A DNA stretch of 64,000 nucleotides from Microbacterium croceum (GTDB lineage: Bacteria > Actinomycetota > Actinomycetes > Actinomycetales > Microbacteriaceae): positions 1,922,001-1,986,000 of the forward strand of contig NZ_JAHWXN010000001.1 of the NCBI RefSeq assembly GCF_023091245.1. The letters are read 5' to 3'. Numbering within the stretch: the first letter of the stretch is position 1; each line of letters opens with the position of its first letter. Below are positions 25,478 through 34,801 of this stretch, in pieces. The notes beneath the pieces were generated by a model. The model saw only the letters and a program-made list of their open reading frames with translations, had not been told where the DNA came from and did no database searches. The translations under genes and the position numbers were made by a program.

Positions 25478-26551
25478 ATGGGTGCTCGACTGCGTGTGGT
25501 TCTGGATCAGCTGGTGCATATCGTCGACCCGGATCACGCGGCGGCTGCCATCGACCTGACAGCCGGCCTCGTGGCGACCGCGCCGTCGGGGTGCTCCGTC
25601 GACGCGATCGTGCCGGCGGGAGCGGAGGTCGACATCCCCGGTATCGGAGACGTGCGCACCCTCCCCCTTTCGCGGCGGGAGCTCGTGGCATCGTGGCAGC
25701 TGGGCTTCACCCCTGGCGTCGGCGGCGGGCTCATCCATGCGCCGAGCATGATGGCGCCTCTCGTCCGCCACGACAGGGTGCACGATAACGATCAGACGAC
25801 CCTGACGCTCTGGGATCTCTGTGCCTGGGACTCGCCGGACGTACTCTCCAAGACGTCGGTGGCCTGGCAACGGGGAATGCTCCGACGCGCGCTGAAGCAC
25901 GCGGATGCCGTGGTGGTGCCATCGCACGCGATCGCACGCCGTCTGTCCGAGCTCACCAAGCTGGGAGACCGCATCAGGGTCATCGCCGGCGCTGCGCCGA
26001 GAGGGTTCGCGACGCCGGGAGACGCGCGTGAGCGTAGAGCGGCCCTCTCACTGCCGGAGCGATACCTGGTGTTGACGGGTTCGGCGGCGACGCTCGCGGA
26101 GGGATTCCGGGGTGCGGTGGCGGCAGACGTCGACGCCGTCGTGGTCGATGCGGCAGAGGGGGCGGAACCGCAGTTGGCGGAGATCGCGTCGGCGGCGGGG
26201 CTCCCTGAACGGCGCGCACACATCCGGGGCACGCTGGGGGCAGCGGATCGCGCCGCCGTCCTCGCCGGTGCAGACGTGTTCGTCGCCACGAATCCGGTGG
26301 CGGCGTGGCCATGGCGCGCCGTGGAGGCGCTGAGCGCAGGGGTCCCGGTGGTCGCGGTCGACAGCGGAACGCATCACGATGTGATCGCGGATGGCGGACG
26401 GCTCGTCGGCGCGACAGAACTCGCCGACGCGATCGCGGATGCTGCCGGCTCGGCGGGGGAGCGGCTGCGGGTGCTCGCCGCCGACCGCTCGCGGGCGTTC
26501 TCCTGGGCAAGCTCGGCGGAGCGCGTCTGGGGCCTGCACGCAGACCTGTAG
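25478..26551 (+). CDS. Glycosyltransferase, GT4-like (GT-B fold)
   Basis: 357 residues. Early sequence holds IHAPSMMAPLVRHD; the acceptor half ends in KHADAVVVPSHAIARRLSEL, and the donor half has GTLGAADRAAVLAGADVFV and AWPWRAVEALSAGVPVVAVD, the EALSAGVPVV element being typical of GT4 enzymes. The usual donor-site lysine/arginine motif is less clear, so the branch is uncertain. It is followed by a small hairpin and stands alone, with no overlap to neighbours. Sugar and acceptor are unknown. Confidence 0.75.
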   Translation: MGARLRVVLDQLVHIVDPDHAAAAIDLTAGLVATAPSGCSVDAIVPAGAEVDIPGIGDVRTLPLSRRELVASWQLGFTPGVGGGLIHAPSMMAPLVRHDRVHDNDQTTLTLWDLCAWDSPDVLSKTSVAWQRGMLRRALKHADAVVVPSHAIARRLSELTKLGDRIRVIAGAAPRGFATPGDARERRAALSLPERYLVLTGSAATLAEGFRGAVAADVDAVVVDAAEGAEPQLAEIASAAGLPERRAHIRGTLGAADRAAVLAGADVFVATNPVAAWPWRAVEALSAGVPVVAVDSGTHHDVIADGGRLVGATELADAIADAAGSAGERLRVLAADRSRAFSWASSAERVWGLHADL

Positions 26552-26578
26552 ACAGCTGAGTGCGGGCTGCGCATTCGG

Positions 26579-26601
26579 CCGACACGCCGTAAGTGTGTCG
26601 G
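26579..26601 (+). terminator. Weak hairpin after the GT4-like gene
   Basis: A 7-bp stem CCGACAC/GTGTCGG with a 9-nt loop, 27 nt past the stop; modest strength. Confidence 0.4.
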
Positions 26602-26640
26602 GGAATCCGCGCAACAGTGGCATCATCCTGCAACTTCCGT

Positions 26641-26646
26641 CACACT
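26641..26646 (+). promoter_or_regulatory. Putative leaderless -10 (CACACT)
   Basis: CACACT lies 6 nt before ATG 26653; A2 and T6 of the consensus are kept. Confidence 0.4.
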
Positions 26647-26652
26647 GGTCAC

Positions 26653-29100
26653 ATGTCTCGACGTGCCCCACGCTCTCGAAACACACTGAAGGGTCCCCAG
26701 CTCTTCACCTGTTTCCTCGCTGCCTTCGCTGTTGTCCTGAGCACCGTGATCCCCGCCGGTGCGGCCACAGCATCCGTTTCGTCGACCGCGGTCAGCGCAG
26801 CGCGTGCCGCCTCCGATCCTGTCTCGACGGGGCTCGCCAAGACGACTCTCGCGGGATTCACTCCGGGGAACATCATCAGCAACGCCGTGTTCACCAACAA
26901 GAACACGATGACCGAGGCGCAGATCCAGACCTTCTTCAACAGCAAGGTCGCCAAGTGCCAGAGCGGTTACGTCTGTCTCAAGGACTTCAAGATCACGTCG
27001 GTGACGCGGCCGGCCGACGCATACTGCAGCGGCTACACGGGAGCCGCGAACGAGTCCGCTGCGCGCATCATCTACCGTGTCGCCCAGTCGTGCAACATCA
27101 ACCCCCGCGTGCTGATCGTGATGCTCCAGAAGGAGCAGGGCCTTGTGACGCACACCTGGCCGAGCGCCTGGCGTTACAACATCGCGCTGGGGCAGGGCTG
27201 CCCCGACACCGCGCCGTGCGATCCGAACTACGTGGGTTTCTTCCACCAGATCTACGGCGCCGCCCGCCAGATGCAGATCTACATGGAGGGGAAGTGGTTC
27301 CAGTGGTATGCCCCGGGCAACACCTGGAACATTCTCTACAACCCGAACGCCTCCTGCGGGTCGGCGCCGGTGTACGTCGCGAACGCCGCCACGGCAGCGC
27401 TCTACTACTACACGCCCTATCAGCCCAACGCCGCTGCACTCCGCGCGGGATACGGCGAGGGCAACTCGTGCTCGGCATATGGAAACCGCAACTTCTACAA
27501 CTACTTCACGGACTGGTTCGGATCCACGCAGTCGCAGCAGCCAGCCGTCACACCGCCCGTGCTGAAGTCGGTGAATACCACCAACTACATCGTCGGTGTC
27601 GATGAGTCCGGGAGCGTCTGGGGCTATCCCTACACAAAGACCACCTGGGGAGCGCGGGTGCAGCTGGCATCGGGTCTGACGAACACCACCAACATCATCA
27701 ACGTGGGTGACTTCGACGGAGATGGGAACCGGGACTTCATCGCGCTCGACAAGGACTCGCGCGCCAGCCTGGTGCGCAGTGACGGGGGGACCAAGCTGTC
27801 CGCGCCCGAGGCGCTGCCCGGTGACTGGTCGGGTGTCGTGGCTGCCTACGCCGCGGGTGATTTCGACGGTGACGGCTACCCGGACCTATTCACAACAAAC
27901 GCTCAGGGCGATCTCTTCCTGCGTTCCGGGACTGGTTTCGGCGGCTACCGAGCTCCGATGAAGGTCGGTTCAGGCTGGCACAAGATGAGCCAGGTCTCCG
28001 GGGGGATCGACATCAACGGCGACGGTCGACCGGATGTCGTCGCGCGAGACGCTGCGGGAAACCTCTATCTCTACCCGGGCAACGGCCGTGGTGGCTGGGG
28101 CACGCGTGTGCTCATGGGGCACGGCTGGTCCAACATGACCAGTATCTTCAGCCCGGGAGACTTCGACGGCGACGGACGTCCGGATCTGCTCGCACACGCG
28201 GCAGACGGCAAACTCGTGCTGTACCGAGGCCTGGCGAGCGGCAAAGTCACCAGCGCCGGCATCATCGGGAGCGGCTGGCACACATTGGTCGGCAAGGGCT
28301 CTGCAGCCGGAGCCATCAGCGGCCCGCGTACCTTCCCCGGCGGAATGGGCAACGTCGACGGTGTCCCGGGGAACGACGTCGTCGCGGTAACGACGACAGG
28401 TGAGGCCTACATCTACGGCGGCAGCGGCACCGGGAAGTTCGGCGCGCGATCGAACCTGGCGACGGGGTGGAACGCGAACGACAAGGTCATCTCGCTCGGC
28501 GACTTCAATGGGGATGGATACCCCGACCTCGGTCGCATCGACGCTGCAGGCGCGTTCCAGTTCTACGCGGGGAAAGCGGGCGGCGGCTTCGCCGCACCGC
28601 AGCAGATCGGCCACGGATGGGGTGGCTTCACCCGGGCCATCGGCGGTCTTGACTACGACGGAGACCGCTTCACTGACGTCGCCGTGCTCACAGACGACGG
28701 TCGCATGCTGCTCTATCGCGGAAACGGTCGTGGTGGGTGGAGCCCTGGCGGCGGAACGCAGATCAGCCACGGCTGGACGATCGCTGATGAGGTCTTCTAC
28801 GCGGGAGACTTCGACGGAGACGGGCGAGGCGACATCATCGCTCGTCTGACGGACGGCACATTGCGTCAGTATCCCCTGACCGGGCGCGGGGCGTTCGGCG
28901 CGGCTACCCAGATCGGGCACGGCTGGGATGTGTTCTCTACCGTGTTCAGCCCTGGAGACTTCACGAGCGACGGCAAGAGCGACATCGTCGCTGTCGACAC
29001 GGACGGCGTGATGTATCTGTACGCGGGCACGGGCACGGGCAAGATGCAGGCACGCGTCAAGATCGGCACTGGATGGAAGATGATGAGCGTTATCGGCTGA
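26653..29100 (+). CDS. Secreted FG-GAP-repeat protein with an N-terminal lysozyme-like domain
   Basis: 815 residues. Signal peptide (cleavage likely after PAGAATA), then a ~240-residue Cys-containing domain. Its helix ESAARIIYRVAQSC (Glu134) and NPRVLIVMLQKEQGLV (Glu161) resemble the catalytic helices of lysozyme/transglycosylase folds. From about residue 330 on come roughly nine FG-GAP/VCBS-type repeats with Ca-binding cores (DFDGDGNRD, DFDGDGYPD, DINGDGRPD, DFDGDGRPD, DFNGDGYPD, DFDGDGRGD), expected to form beta-propeller blades. This two-part architecture is recurrent in actinobacteria, often annotated hemagglutinin, with no proven role. Peptidoglycan or polysaccharide binding or cleavage is inference. 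Confidence 0.85.
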   Translation: MSRRAPRSRNTLKGPQLFTCFLAAFAVVLSTVIPAGAATASVSSTAVSAARAASDPVSTGLAKTTLAGFTPGNIISNAVFTNKNTMTEAQIQTFFNSKVAKCQSGYVCLKDFKITSVTRPADAYCSGYTGAANESAARIIYRVAQSCNINPRVLIVMLQKEQGLVTHTWPSAWRYNIALGQGCPDTAPCDPNYVGFFHQIYGAARQMQIYMEGKWFQWYAPGNTWNILYNPNASCGSAPVYVANAATAALYYYTPYQPNAAALRAGYGEGNSCSAYGNRNFYNYFTDWFGSTQSQQPAVTPPVLKSVNTTNYIVGVDESGSVWGYPYTKTTWGARVQLASGLTNTTNIINVGDFDGDGNRDFIALDKDSRASLVRSDGGTKLSAPEALPGDWSGVVAAYAAGDFDGDGYPDLFTTNAQGDLFLRSGTGFGGYRAPMKVGSGWHKMSQVSGGIDINGDGRPDVVARDAAGNLYLYPGNGRGGWGTRVLMGHGWSNMTSIFSPGDFDGDGRPDLLAHAADGKLVLYRGLASGKVTSAGIIGSGWHTLVGKGSAAGAISGPRTFPGGMGNVDGVPGNDVVAVTTTGEAYIYGGSGTGKFGARSNLATGWNANDKVISLGDFNGDGYPDLGRIDAAGAFQFYAGKAGGGFAAPQQIGHGWGGFTRAIGGLDYDGDRFTDVAVLTDDGRMLLYRGNGRGGWSPGGGTQISHGWTIADEVFYAGDFDGDGRGDIIARLTDGTLRQYPLTGRGAFGAATQIGHGWDVFSTVFSPGDFTSDGKSDIVAVDTDGVMYLYAGTGTGKMQARVKIGTGWKMMSVIG

Positions 29101-29110
29101 TCGATCCCGA

Positions 29111-29140
29111 GCGAGCGGACCGCGGCGCTGAGCCGCTCGC
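29111..29140 (+). terminator. Hairpin after the FG-GAP gene
   Basis: 8-bp stem GCGAGCGG/CCGCTCGC with a 14-nt loop starting 10 nt after the stop; plausible weak terminator. Confidence 0.45.
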
Positions 29141-29143
29141 CCT

Positions 29144-29149
29144 TAGACT
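29144..29149 (+). promoter_or_regulatory. -10 (TAGACT) of the first glycan-export operon
   Basis: TAGACT sits 31 nt before TTG 29181, giving a short leader with AGGAG (29170-29174) 6 nt before the start. The rare TTG start therefore has clear ribosome-site support. Confidence 0.5.
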
Positions 29150-29180
29150 TCTCAGTCGGGACATCAGTTAGGAGACCTCG

Positions 29181-30365
29181 TTGGCTCATCCGTCCGATTC
29201 AGGTTCGCAGCGCCCCAGAATGCTCATCCTCGCGTTCTCCGAGCTGCGTCGCGACCCCCGCGTCAAGCGGCAGTTGCTCACGCTGCGTGACAGCTACGAC
29301 ATCACCGTGGTCGGACGGGGAGACCCGGGCATCGAGGGCGTTCGCGTGCTGTCGCTCCCGAGCGACGACCGAACTCCCGTCTTGCAACGGCGGATCCGCT
29401 ATGCCGTACGGAAGGCGGCTTTCCGAGTAAGAGCCTACGAACTCGCCTACTGGAGGTTCCCGCACATCCGTTGGAGTTGGAATCAGCTCTCGATCGAGAG
29501 CTGGGACATCGTGCTCGCGAACGATGTCGACACCGTGCCACTCGCCAACCGACTCGCACCCCGTCGTGGCGTCGTGGTCGATCTGCATGAGTTCGCGCCA
29601 CGTCAGTATGACAACCGCCCGGAGTGGATGAAGACCGTCGCCCCTTACTACGACTGGTTGGTGCGTCGTCATGTGACCATGGCGGCGGCGACCATGACGG
29701 TCAGCGAAGGCGTGGCCGCCGCGTATCGCGAGTACGGGCTCGATCCGGCGATCGTGCGAAGCGCCGCGATGTTCGCGGACGTCTCACCCGCACCGGTCGG
29801 TGACGTCATCCGACTCGTGCACAGCGGCGGTGCCGCGCGGTCACGGCTGCTCGAAGTGATGATCGAGGCCGCCGTACGCACGACATCGAACGTGACCTTG
29901 GACTTCTACCTCGTCGCTGACCACGATCGCGCCTATGTGAGAGAACTCGAGCAGCTCGCGAAGGGCAGCGATCGCGTCCGCATCAATGATGCCGTGACTT
30001 TCGAGGAGCTTGTGCCGACGCTGAGCCGCTACGACGTCGGTCTCTGCATGATCCCTCCGACGACGTTCAATCACATGTGGTGTCTGCCGAACAAGTTCTT
30101 CGACTTCCTGCAAGCCAGGCTCGGCATCGTCACTGGGCCATCGCCCGAGATGGCACGGATCGTCGAGCAGGAGGGCCTCGGTGTCGTAACCGAGGATTTC
30201 AGCGTGGAATCGCTGACCTCGACCCTCGACGCACTCGACCCTGCAGTGATCGACGGGTGGAAGCAAGCATCCGATGCGGCCGCAGGCGAATATTCCGGAG
30301 AGCAGGAGCTCACCCGCTTGGTCGATGTCCTGGACCGGCTCCAGCCGGGGCGCGGCGCCGCATAG
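29181..30365 (+). CDS. Glycosyltransferase (GT4-like), paralogue A
   Basis: 394 residues with a TTG start supported by AGGAG. Motifs: ILAFSELRRDPRVKRQL at the N-terminus, VVDLHEFAP, MTVSEGVAAAYREYG, LVHSGGAARSRLLE and CLPNKFFDFLQARLGIVTGPS with an acidic residue pair near MARIVEQEGLG. These blocks recur in two other proteins of the window (39172-40392 and 45022-46155), a local family of three. The fold is GT-B; donor and acceptor are unknown. It precedes the first Wzm/Wzt pair by 86 nt. Confidence 0.8.
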   Translation: MAHPSDSGSQRPRMLILAFSELRRDPRVKRQLLTLRDSYDITVVGRGDPGIEGVRVLSLPSDDRTPVLQRRIRYAVRKAAFRVRAYELAYWRFPHIRWSWNQLSIESWDIVLANDVDTVPLANRLAPRRGVVVDLHEFAPRQYDNRPEWMKTVAPYYDWLVRRHVTMAAATMTVSEGVAAAYREYGLDPAIVRSAAMFADVSPAPVGDVIRLVHSGGAARSRLLEVMIEAAVRTTSNVTLDFYLVADHDRAYVRELEQLAKGSDRVRINDAVTFEELVPTLSRYDVGLCMIPPTTFNHMWCLPNKFFDFLQARLGIVTGPSPEMARIVEQEGLGVVTEDFSVESLTSTLDALDPAVIDGWKQASDAAAGEYSGEQELTRLVDVLDRLQPGRGAA

Positions 30366-30410
30366 CACCGCGTCGTATGTGTCGCTCGGCGGACACGGAG
30401 ATACGTCGAA

Positions 30411-30416
30411 TACACT
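30411..30416 (+). promoter_or_regulatory. Possible -10 (TACACT) before the ABC permease
   Basis: TACACT is 35 nt before ATG 30452 and would give a short leader. Confidence 0.3.
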
Positions 30417-30451
30417 GGACGAGTCTGCGGCGATGGTTTCGCCGATCACGA

Positions 30452-31369
30452 ATGAGTGGGCCTGTGACTGATACCCGAGATCTTTTCGCCGCCGTCCCGC
30501 GTTCCGCGTTCGACACCCCCGGCACGAGTCGGGGGCTGATCGATGTGGTGCGCTGGCGCTATCTGCTGAACCTCCTGGTGAGGACCGGCGTCACGACGCG
30601 GTACCGCAACTCGGTTCTGGGCTGGACCTGGTCCTACGTGCGCCCTGCCGCACAGTTCCTGGTGTTCTGGGTGGTGCTCGGGCTCTTCATGAACCTCGAC
30701 CACGGCATCCCGAACTACGCCGTATATCTGTTCTCGGGCATCGTCGTCATCAATCTCTTCTCCGAGGCCTTCAAGAACGCGACGACCTCGATAGTCGGCA
30801 ACGCCCCCCTCGTGCGGAAGGTCTTCCTGCCGCGCCAGCTGTTCGCGGTGTCGGCGGTGATCGTCGCCTTCGTGCACTTCCTGCCACAGGTGGGACTTCT
30901 GCTGATCGTCTGCCTTCTGCTGGGGTGGATCGCGAACATCTCGATCCTCTCGATCCTCGCGATCGTCGCCGGCATGCTCATCGTCATGCTGTTCGCGCTC
31001 GGGCTGGGGTTGTTCTTCGGCGCTCTCAACGTGCGGTTCCGGGATGCAGAGAACATCGTGGAGCTCTTGCTCCTGCTCGCCACCTGGGCCTCGCCCGTGC
31101 TCTATGCGTGGACGCAGGTGCAGGACGCCGTGGTCGACAGGCTCGGCTGGCCGCAGTGGGTGGTCGAGCTCTACATGCTCAACCCGATCACGCAGGGGGT
31201 GGAGCTGTTCCATTACGCCTTCTGGCGTCCGGTGACCGAGTCGGCCTTCGCGCTGCCGCCCGACCTCGCGTGGAACACACTCTGGACGTTCCTGATCTCC
31301 GTCGGGACCCTGTTGATCGGGCAGACCGTTTTCCGGCGTCTCGAAGGAAGGTTCGCACAAGACCTATGA
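30452..31369 (+). CDS. ABC-2 type polysaccharide exporter permease (Wzm/TagG-like), pair 1
   Basis: 305 residues with six hydrophobic segments. The N-terminal LVRTGVTTRYRNSVLGWTWS and the following SYVRPAAQFLVFWVVLG are typical of Wzm/TagG/RfbD permeases, as is the C-terminal LYMLNPITQGVELFHYAFW. Such permeases move undecaprenyl-PP-linked polymers (O-antigen, teichoic acid) across the membrane. ATG 30452 and GTG 30464 are both possible starts. The ATPase gene begins inside its stop (ATGA). Confidence 0.88.
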   Translation: MSGPVTDTRDLFAAVPRSAFDTPGTSRGLIDVVRWRYLLNLLVRTGVTTRYRNSVLGWTWSYVRPAAQFLVFWVVLGLFMNLDHGIPNYAVYLFSGIVVINLFSEAFKNATTSIVGNAPLVRKVFLPRQLFAVSAVIVAFVHFLPQVGLLLIVCLLLGWIANISILSILAIVAGMLIVMLFALGLGLFFGALNVRFRDAENIVELLLLLATWASPVLYAWTQVQDAVVDRLGWPQWVVELYMLNPITQGVELFHYAFWRPVTESAFALPPDLAWNTLWTFLISVGTLLIGQTVFRRLEGRFAQDL

Positions 31370-32103
31370 GCGAACAGATGGCCATCAAGCCCAGCATCAT
31401 CATCGATGACGTCCGCAAGCGCTTCACCCTCAACCACGCGTTTTCGCTCAAGGACACCGTGGTGGCGTGGATCAAGCGACGCAAGCTCACCAGCGAGTTC
31501 GAAGCGCTCAAGGGCGTGGACCTCACGATCGGGGAAGGGGAGTCGGTCGCGATCCTCGGCTTCAACGGATCCGGGAAGTCCACGCTGCTCAAGCTCATCT
31601 CGGGCGTCATGGAGCCGGATGACGGTCAAGTGCTCACGCGCGGTCGTGTGGCCGGTCTCATCGAGGTCGGAGCCGGATTCCATCCGGAACTGTCCGGGCG
31701 CGAGAACGTCTTCCTCAATGCGGCGATCCTCGGCATGAAGAAGCACGAGATCGAAGCGCGCTACGACGAGATCATCGCGTTCAGTGAGATCGAGGAGTTC
31801 ATCGACCAGGAGGTCAAGCACTACTCCTCCGGAATGTTCATGCGGCTCGCCTTCTCGGTCGCGATCCACGTCGAACTCGACGTGCTTCTCGTGGATGAGA
31901 TCCTCTCCGTGGGTGACGCGCCGTTCCGCGAGAAGTGCCGCCTGAAGTTCGAGGAGCTCATCGCGGAGGGCAAGACGCTCGTCGTGGTCAGCCATGACAT
32001 GGAGATGGTCCGAGAGCTCTGCACGCGCGGCGTCGTCATCAACAAGGGTGAAGTGGTCTACGACGGCGAGGTCGAGGGGGCGATCGCCCTGGTGGACGCG
32101 TGA
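31366..32103 (+). CDS. ABC exporter ATP-binding protein (Wzt/TagH-like), pair 1
   Basis: 245 residues: Walker A GFNGSGKST (about 65-73), RGRVAGLIEVGAGFHPELSG (the polysaccharide-exporter 'GAGFHPELS' signature), the signature region KHYSSGMFMRLAF, Walker B VLLVDEILSVGD and a switch His (VVSHDMEMV). It is short and has no C-terminal carbohydrate-binding domain, so substrate recognition by chain-end modification is unlikely in cis. Coupled by 4-nt overlaps to the permease before and the DUF6541 gene after. Confidence 0.92.
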   Translation: MSEQMAIKPSIIIDDVRKRFTLNHAFSLKDTVVAWIKRRKLTSEFEALKGVDLTIGEGESVAILGFNGSGKSTLLKLISGVMEPDDGQVLTRGRVAGLIEVGAGFHPELSGRENVFLNAAILGMKKHEIEARYDEIIAFSEIEEFIDQEVKHYSSGMFMRLAFSVAIHVELDVLLVDEILSVGDAPFREKCRLKFEELIAEGKTLVVVSHDMEMVRELCTRGVVINKGEVVYDGEVEGAIALVDA

Positions 32104-34040
32104 TCGTGGACTGGTTGACGCAGACGCCGGTGCTGCTCGTCGCCGCGATCGTCATCATCGCCCCCGGTGCGGCTGCTCTGTATCTCGTCGGCATGCGCGG
32201 TCTGGCACTGCTGGCGACGGCGCCCTTGTTCAGCACCCTGGCGACGGCGGTGATCGCCCTGGTCCTCGGTCTCGTCGGAGTGCCGTGGTCGCCGCTCAGC
32301 TGGGGTATCGCGATGCTCCTCGTTATCGTGGTGGCTGCCCTGCTGGGGCGGGCGATCGGCGGCAGGATCGAGGGGCGCGACGGCGGCGCACCACGATGGC
32401 TGATTCCCTCCGCGCTCGCGATCGGCATCCTGATCGGGCTCTGGCGTCTCGCCGCCTACATCACGGATCCTGCGGGTATCTCCCAGACCAACGATGCCGT
32501 CTTCCACATGAACGCCGTGCGCTTCATCCTGGAGACGGCGGACGCGTCATCGCTGCACGTCAACGCCGTGATCGGCGGAAGCTCGTTCTACCCCGCCGCG
32601 TGGCATGCGCTCACCTCGCTCGTCGTCGCCATCACAGGAACCAGCATCCCGATCGCTGCGAATATGGTGACGCTGGTGATCGGCGCGCTCATCTGGCCGC
32701 TCGGTATCGCCTGGCTCACTCGCGTCGTGACCGCTTCCGGCACGATCGCGGCTTACGCGGCGGTGCTCTCGGGTGCGCTGCAGACGTTCCCGCTGCTGAT
32801 GTTCCAGTGGGGGGTCCTGTTCCCCAACGCCCTGTCGACCGCGATGATCCCGGCGGCCATCGCCGTCGTCATCTCGCTGCCGGCGTGGACCGGCGAGCGT
32901 ACGCGCTGGCGCGTGATCGCCCGGGCCTGCCTGCTCATCCTCATGGTGGCAGGTGCGCTCGCCCTCTCCCAGCCAGCCGCCCTCCTGCCCTGGGCGGCGA
33001 TCGTGCTCGTCTGGGGCACTGCGAAGGTGCTGCGAGAGAAGCCGATCGCCTCACGCGCCGGGCGGTGGGCACTCGTCGGGGCCTCCTGGGCGTTGCTCGC
33101 GGTGATCTGGGTCGCCCTGGCCCGCGGCACGAGTGGATCCCACTGGCCGCCGTTCCGGGGGAAGCTCGAGGTGTTCCTCGATGTCCTCTTCAACGGTCAG
33201 CTGCGTATCCCGTTCGCGATCGGGGTGAGCATCCTCATGCTCGCCGGCATCGTCTTCGCGTGGCGGAACGGACGAACCCGGTGGTTCGTCTTCGCGTGGG
33301 TCGGCATCTCCGCGCTGTACGTGCTCGTGGCCGCGATCGGTGCGCCCCTCGTGCGGGTCAACATCCTCGGGGCCTGGTACGCCGATCCGTATCGGATCGC
33401 CGCGCTCGCACCCATCGTCGTGATCCCGCTCGCCGCGATCGGCGTGAACGGCATCGTCGTATCGCTCGCACGGTTGCGTGGCCGCTCGATCGATGTCCGG
33501 CGCTCTTCCGTGCCCTCCGGGGGAGTCGGGATGATCGCCCTGACGGTCTTCATGATCGTGCTGGTGCTCGTGCGTCCTGTCGCCATGCCGGCGTTCCTCG
33601 AGGGGACGTACGATCGCGAGTCCCGCTACCTCTCGGATGACGACACCTACCTCTCGCCGGATGAGCGCGAGCTGCTGGAGTCCCTGGACGACCTCGTCGA
33701 GCCCGGCGCGCGGGTCATCAGCAATCCGTCGACGGGGGCCGGATTCGGTTACATGCTCAGCGGTGTGGACGTCTACCCTCGCACCTGGTCTTCCCCGAGG
33801 ACCGACGAGTGGCAGGTGCTCGCCAACGGTCTGCGAGACGCGGGCACCGACAGTGCGGTCTGCGATGCCCTGCACGCGTACTCCGATCCCGAATACGTCC
33901 TCGACTTCGGACCGGGCGAATCCGCCCCCGGTCGGTACAAGATGCCGGGCATGACCGACTTCGACGGTCAGCCCGGTTTCGAGGAGGTCGCCGCGGTCGG
34001 CGACGTGTCACTCTGGCGGATCACAGCGTGCGCGCGGTGA
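32100..34040 (+). CDS. DUF6541-like polytopic membrane protein
   Basis: 646 residues with about 12 membrane segments up to residue ~490, then a soluble tail of some 150 residues (DERELLESLDDLVEPGARV and VYPRTWSSPRTDEW). The layout resembles GT-C type membrane glycosyltransferases: QTNDAVFHMNAVRFIL after the second cluster of helices carries an acidic residue (Asp) near the first large loop. The family name DUF6541 is my recognition from pattern, not a search. GTG overlaps the Wzt stop. It may glycosylate or ligate the exported polymer at the outer face. Confidence 0.75.
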   Translation: MIVDWLTQTPVLLVAAIVIIAPGAAALYLVGMRGLALLATAPLFSTLATAVIALVLGLVGVPWSPLSWGIAMLLVIVVAALLGRAIGGRIEGRDGGAPRWLIPSALAIGILIGLWRLAAYITDPAGISQTNDAVFHMNAVRFILETADASSLHVNAVIGGSSFYPAAWHALTSLVVAITGTSIPIAANMVTLVIGALIWPLGIAWLTRVVTASGTIAAYAAVLSGALQTFPLLMFQWGVLFPNALSTAMIPAAIAVVISLPAWTGERTRWRVIARACLLILMVAGALALSQPAALLPWAAIVLVWGTAKVLREKPIASRAGRWALVGASWALLAVIWVALARGTSGSHWPPFRGKLEVFLDVLFNGQLRIPFAIGVSILMLAGIVFAWRNGRTRWFVFAWVGISALYVLVAAIGAPLVRVNILGAWYADPYRIAALAPIVVIPLAAIGVNGIVVSLARLRGRSIDVRRSSVPSGGVGMIALTVFMIVLVLVRPVAMPAFLEGTYDRESRYLSDDDTYLSPDERELLESLDDLVEPGARVISNPSTGAGFGYMLSGVDVYPRTWSSPRTDEWQVLANGLRDAGTDSAVCDALHAYSDPEYVLDFGPGESAPGRYKMPGMTDFDGQPGFEEVAAVGDVSLWRITACAR

Positions 34041-34058
34041 TCACAGAGTCGGCATCGG

Positions 34059-34064
34059 TAAGAT
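34059..34064 (+). promoter_or_regulatory. Leaderless-type -10 (TAAGAT)
   Basis: TAAGAT with an 8-nt gap to ATG 34073, within the 32-nt space after the DUF6541 gene. Confidence 0.45.
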
Positions 34065-34072
34065 CGCATGCG

Positions 34073-34801
34073 ATGCGTCCGATCGATCTGTCCGTTCTCG
34101 TCGTCATCCCGGCGCTGAACGAAGAAGATTCCGTCGGAGAGGTCATCCGCGCAGTCGTCGCGGCAGTCCCCTCCGCTCGGTGTCTCGTCGTCGACGACGG
34201 GTCGTCCGACCGCACGGCGGCGTGTGCGCGCGAAGCCGGCGCGATCGTGCTCTCCCTGCCCTACAACCTCGGCGTCGGCGGCGCGATGCGTGCCGGATTC
34301 CGGTACGCCCGCGACAACGGTCACGGAGTGGTCGTGCAGGTCGATGCAGACGGCCAGCATGATCCGGCCGCGATCCTTCAGCTTCTCGAGGCGCTCGGCG
34401 ATGCCGACCTGGTCATCGGTGCCCGCTTCGCGGGGATCGGAGACTATGGCGTACGTGGGCCACGCCGGTGGGCCATGCGTGCGCTCGCGACGATCATGAG
34501 CCGTGTGGCGCACACCCGCCTGACGGACGTGACGAGCGGGTTCAAGGCGGCGGGCCCTCGAGCCGTCGCTCTCTTCGCGGAAAATTTCCCCGCCGAGTAC
34601 CTCGGCGACACGATCGAAGCCCTCGTGATCGGTGCCCGTGCGGGACTCGCCATCCGGCAGGTTCCGGTGGCGATGCGCCAGCGACAGGGCGGAGAACCGT
34701 CGCACGGGCCGTGGAAAGCTGCGGTCTATCTGACACGGGCATGCGCCGCTTTCCTGCTGGCGATGATGCGCCCCCGTACGCGGATCGAGGACGTGCGATG
34801 A
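34073..34801 (+). CDS. GT2 glycosyltransferase (DPM1/ArnC-like)
   Basis: 242 residues: VVIPALNEEDSVGEVI, CLVVDDGSSDRTA, VVQVDADGQHDPA (DxD) and DVTSGFKAAGPRAV. It is the dolichyl-phosphate-mannose/polyprenyl-phosphate sugar synthase type without membrane tail. A membrane DUF2304 protein overlaps its end by 4 nt, a pairing common in actinobacterial and archaeal glycan loci, where the DUF2304 protein probably anchors the transferase. It would make a polyprenyl-P-sugar donor for an outer-face GT-C enzyme such as the preceding DUF6541 protein. Confidence 0.88.
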   Translation: MRPIDLSVLVVIPALNEEDSVGEVIRAVVAAVPSARCLVVDDGSSDRTAACAREAGAIVLSLPYNLGVGGAMRAGFRYARDNGHGVVVQVDADGQHDPAAILQLLEALGDADLVIGARFAGIGDYGVRGPRRWAMRALATIMSRVAHTRLTDVTSGFKAAGPRAVALFAENFPAEYLGDTIEALVIGARAGLAIRQVPVAMRQRQGGEPSHGPWKAAVYLTRACAAFLLAMMRPRTRIEDVR

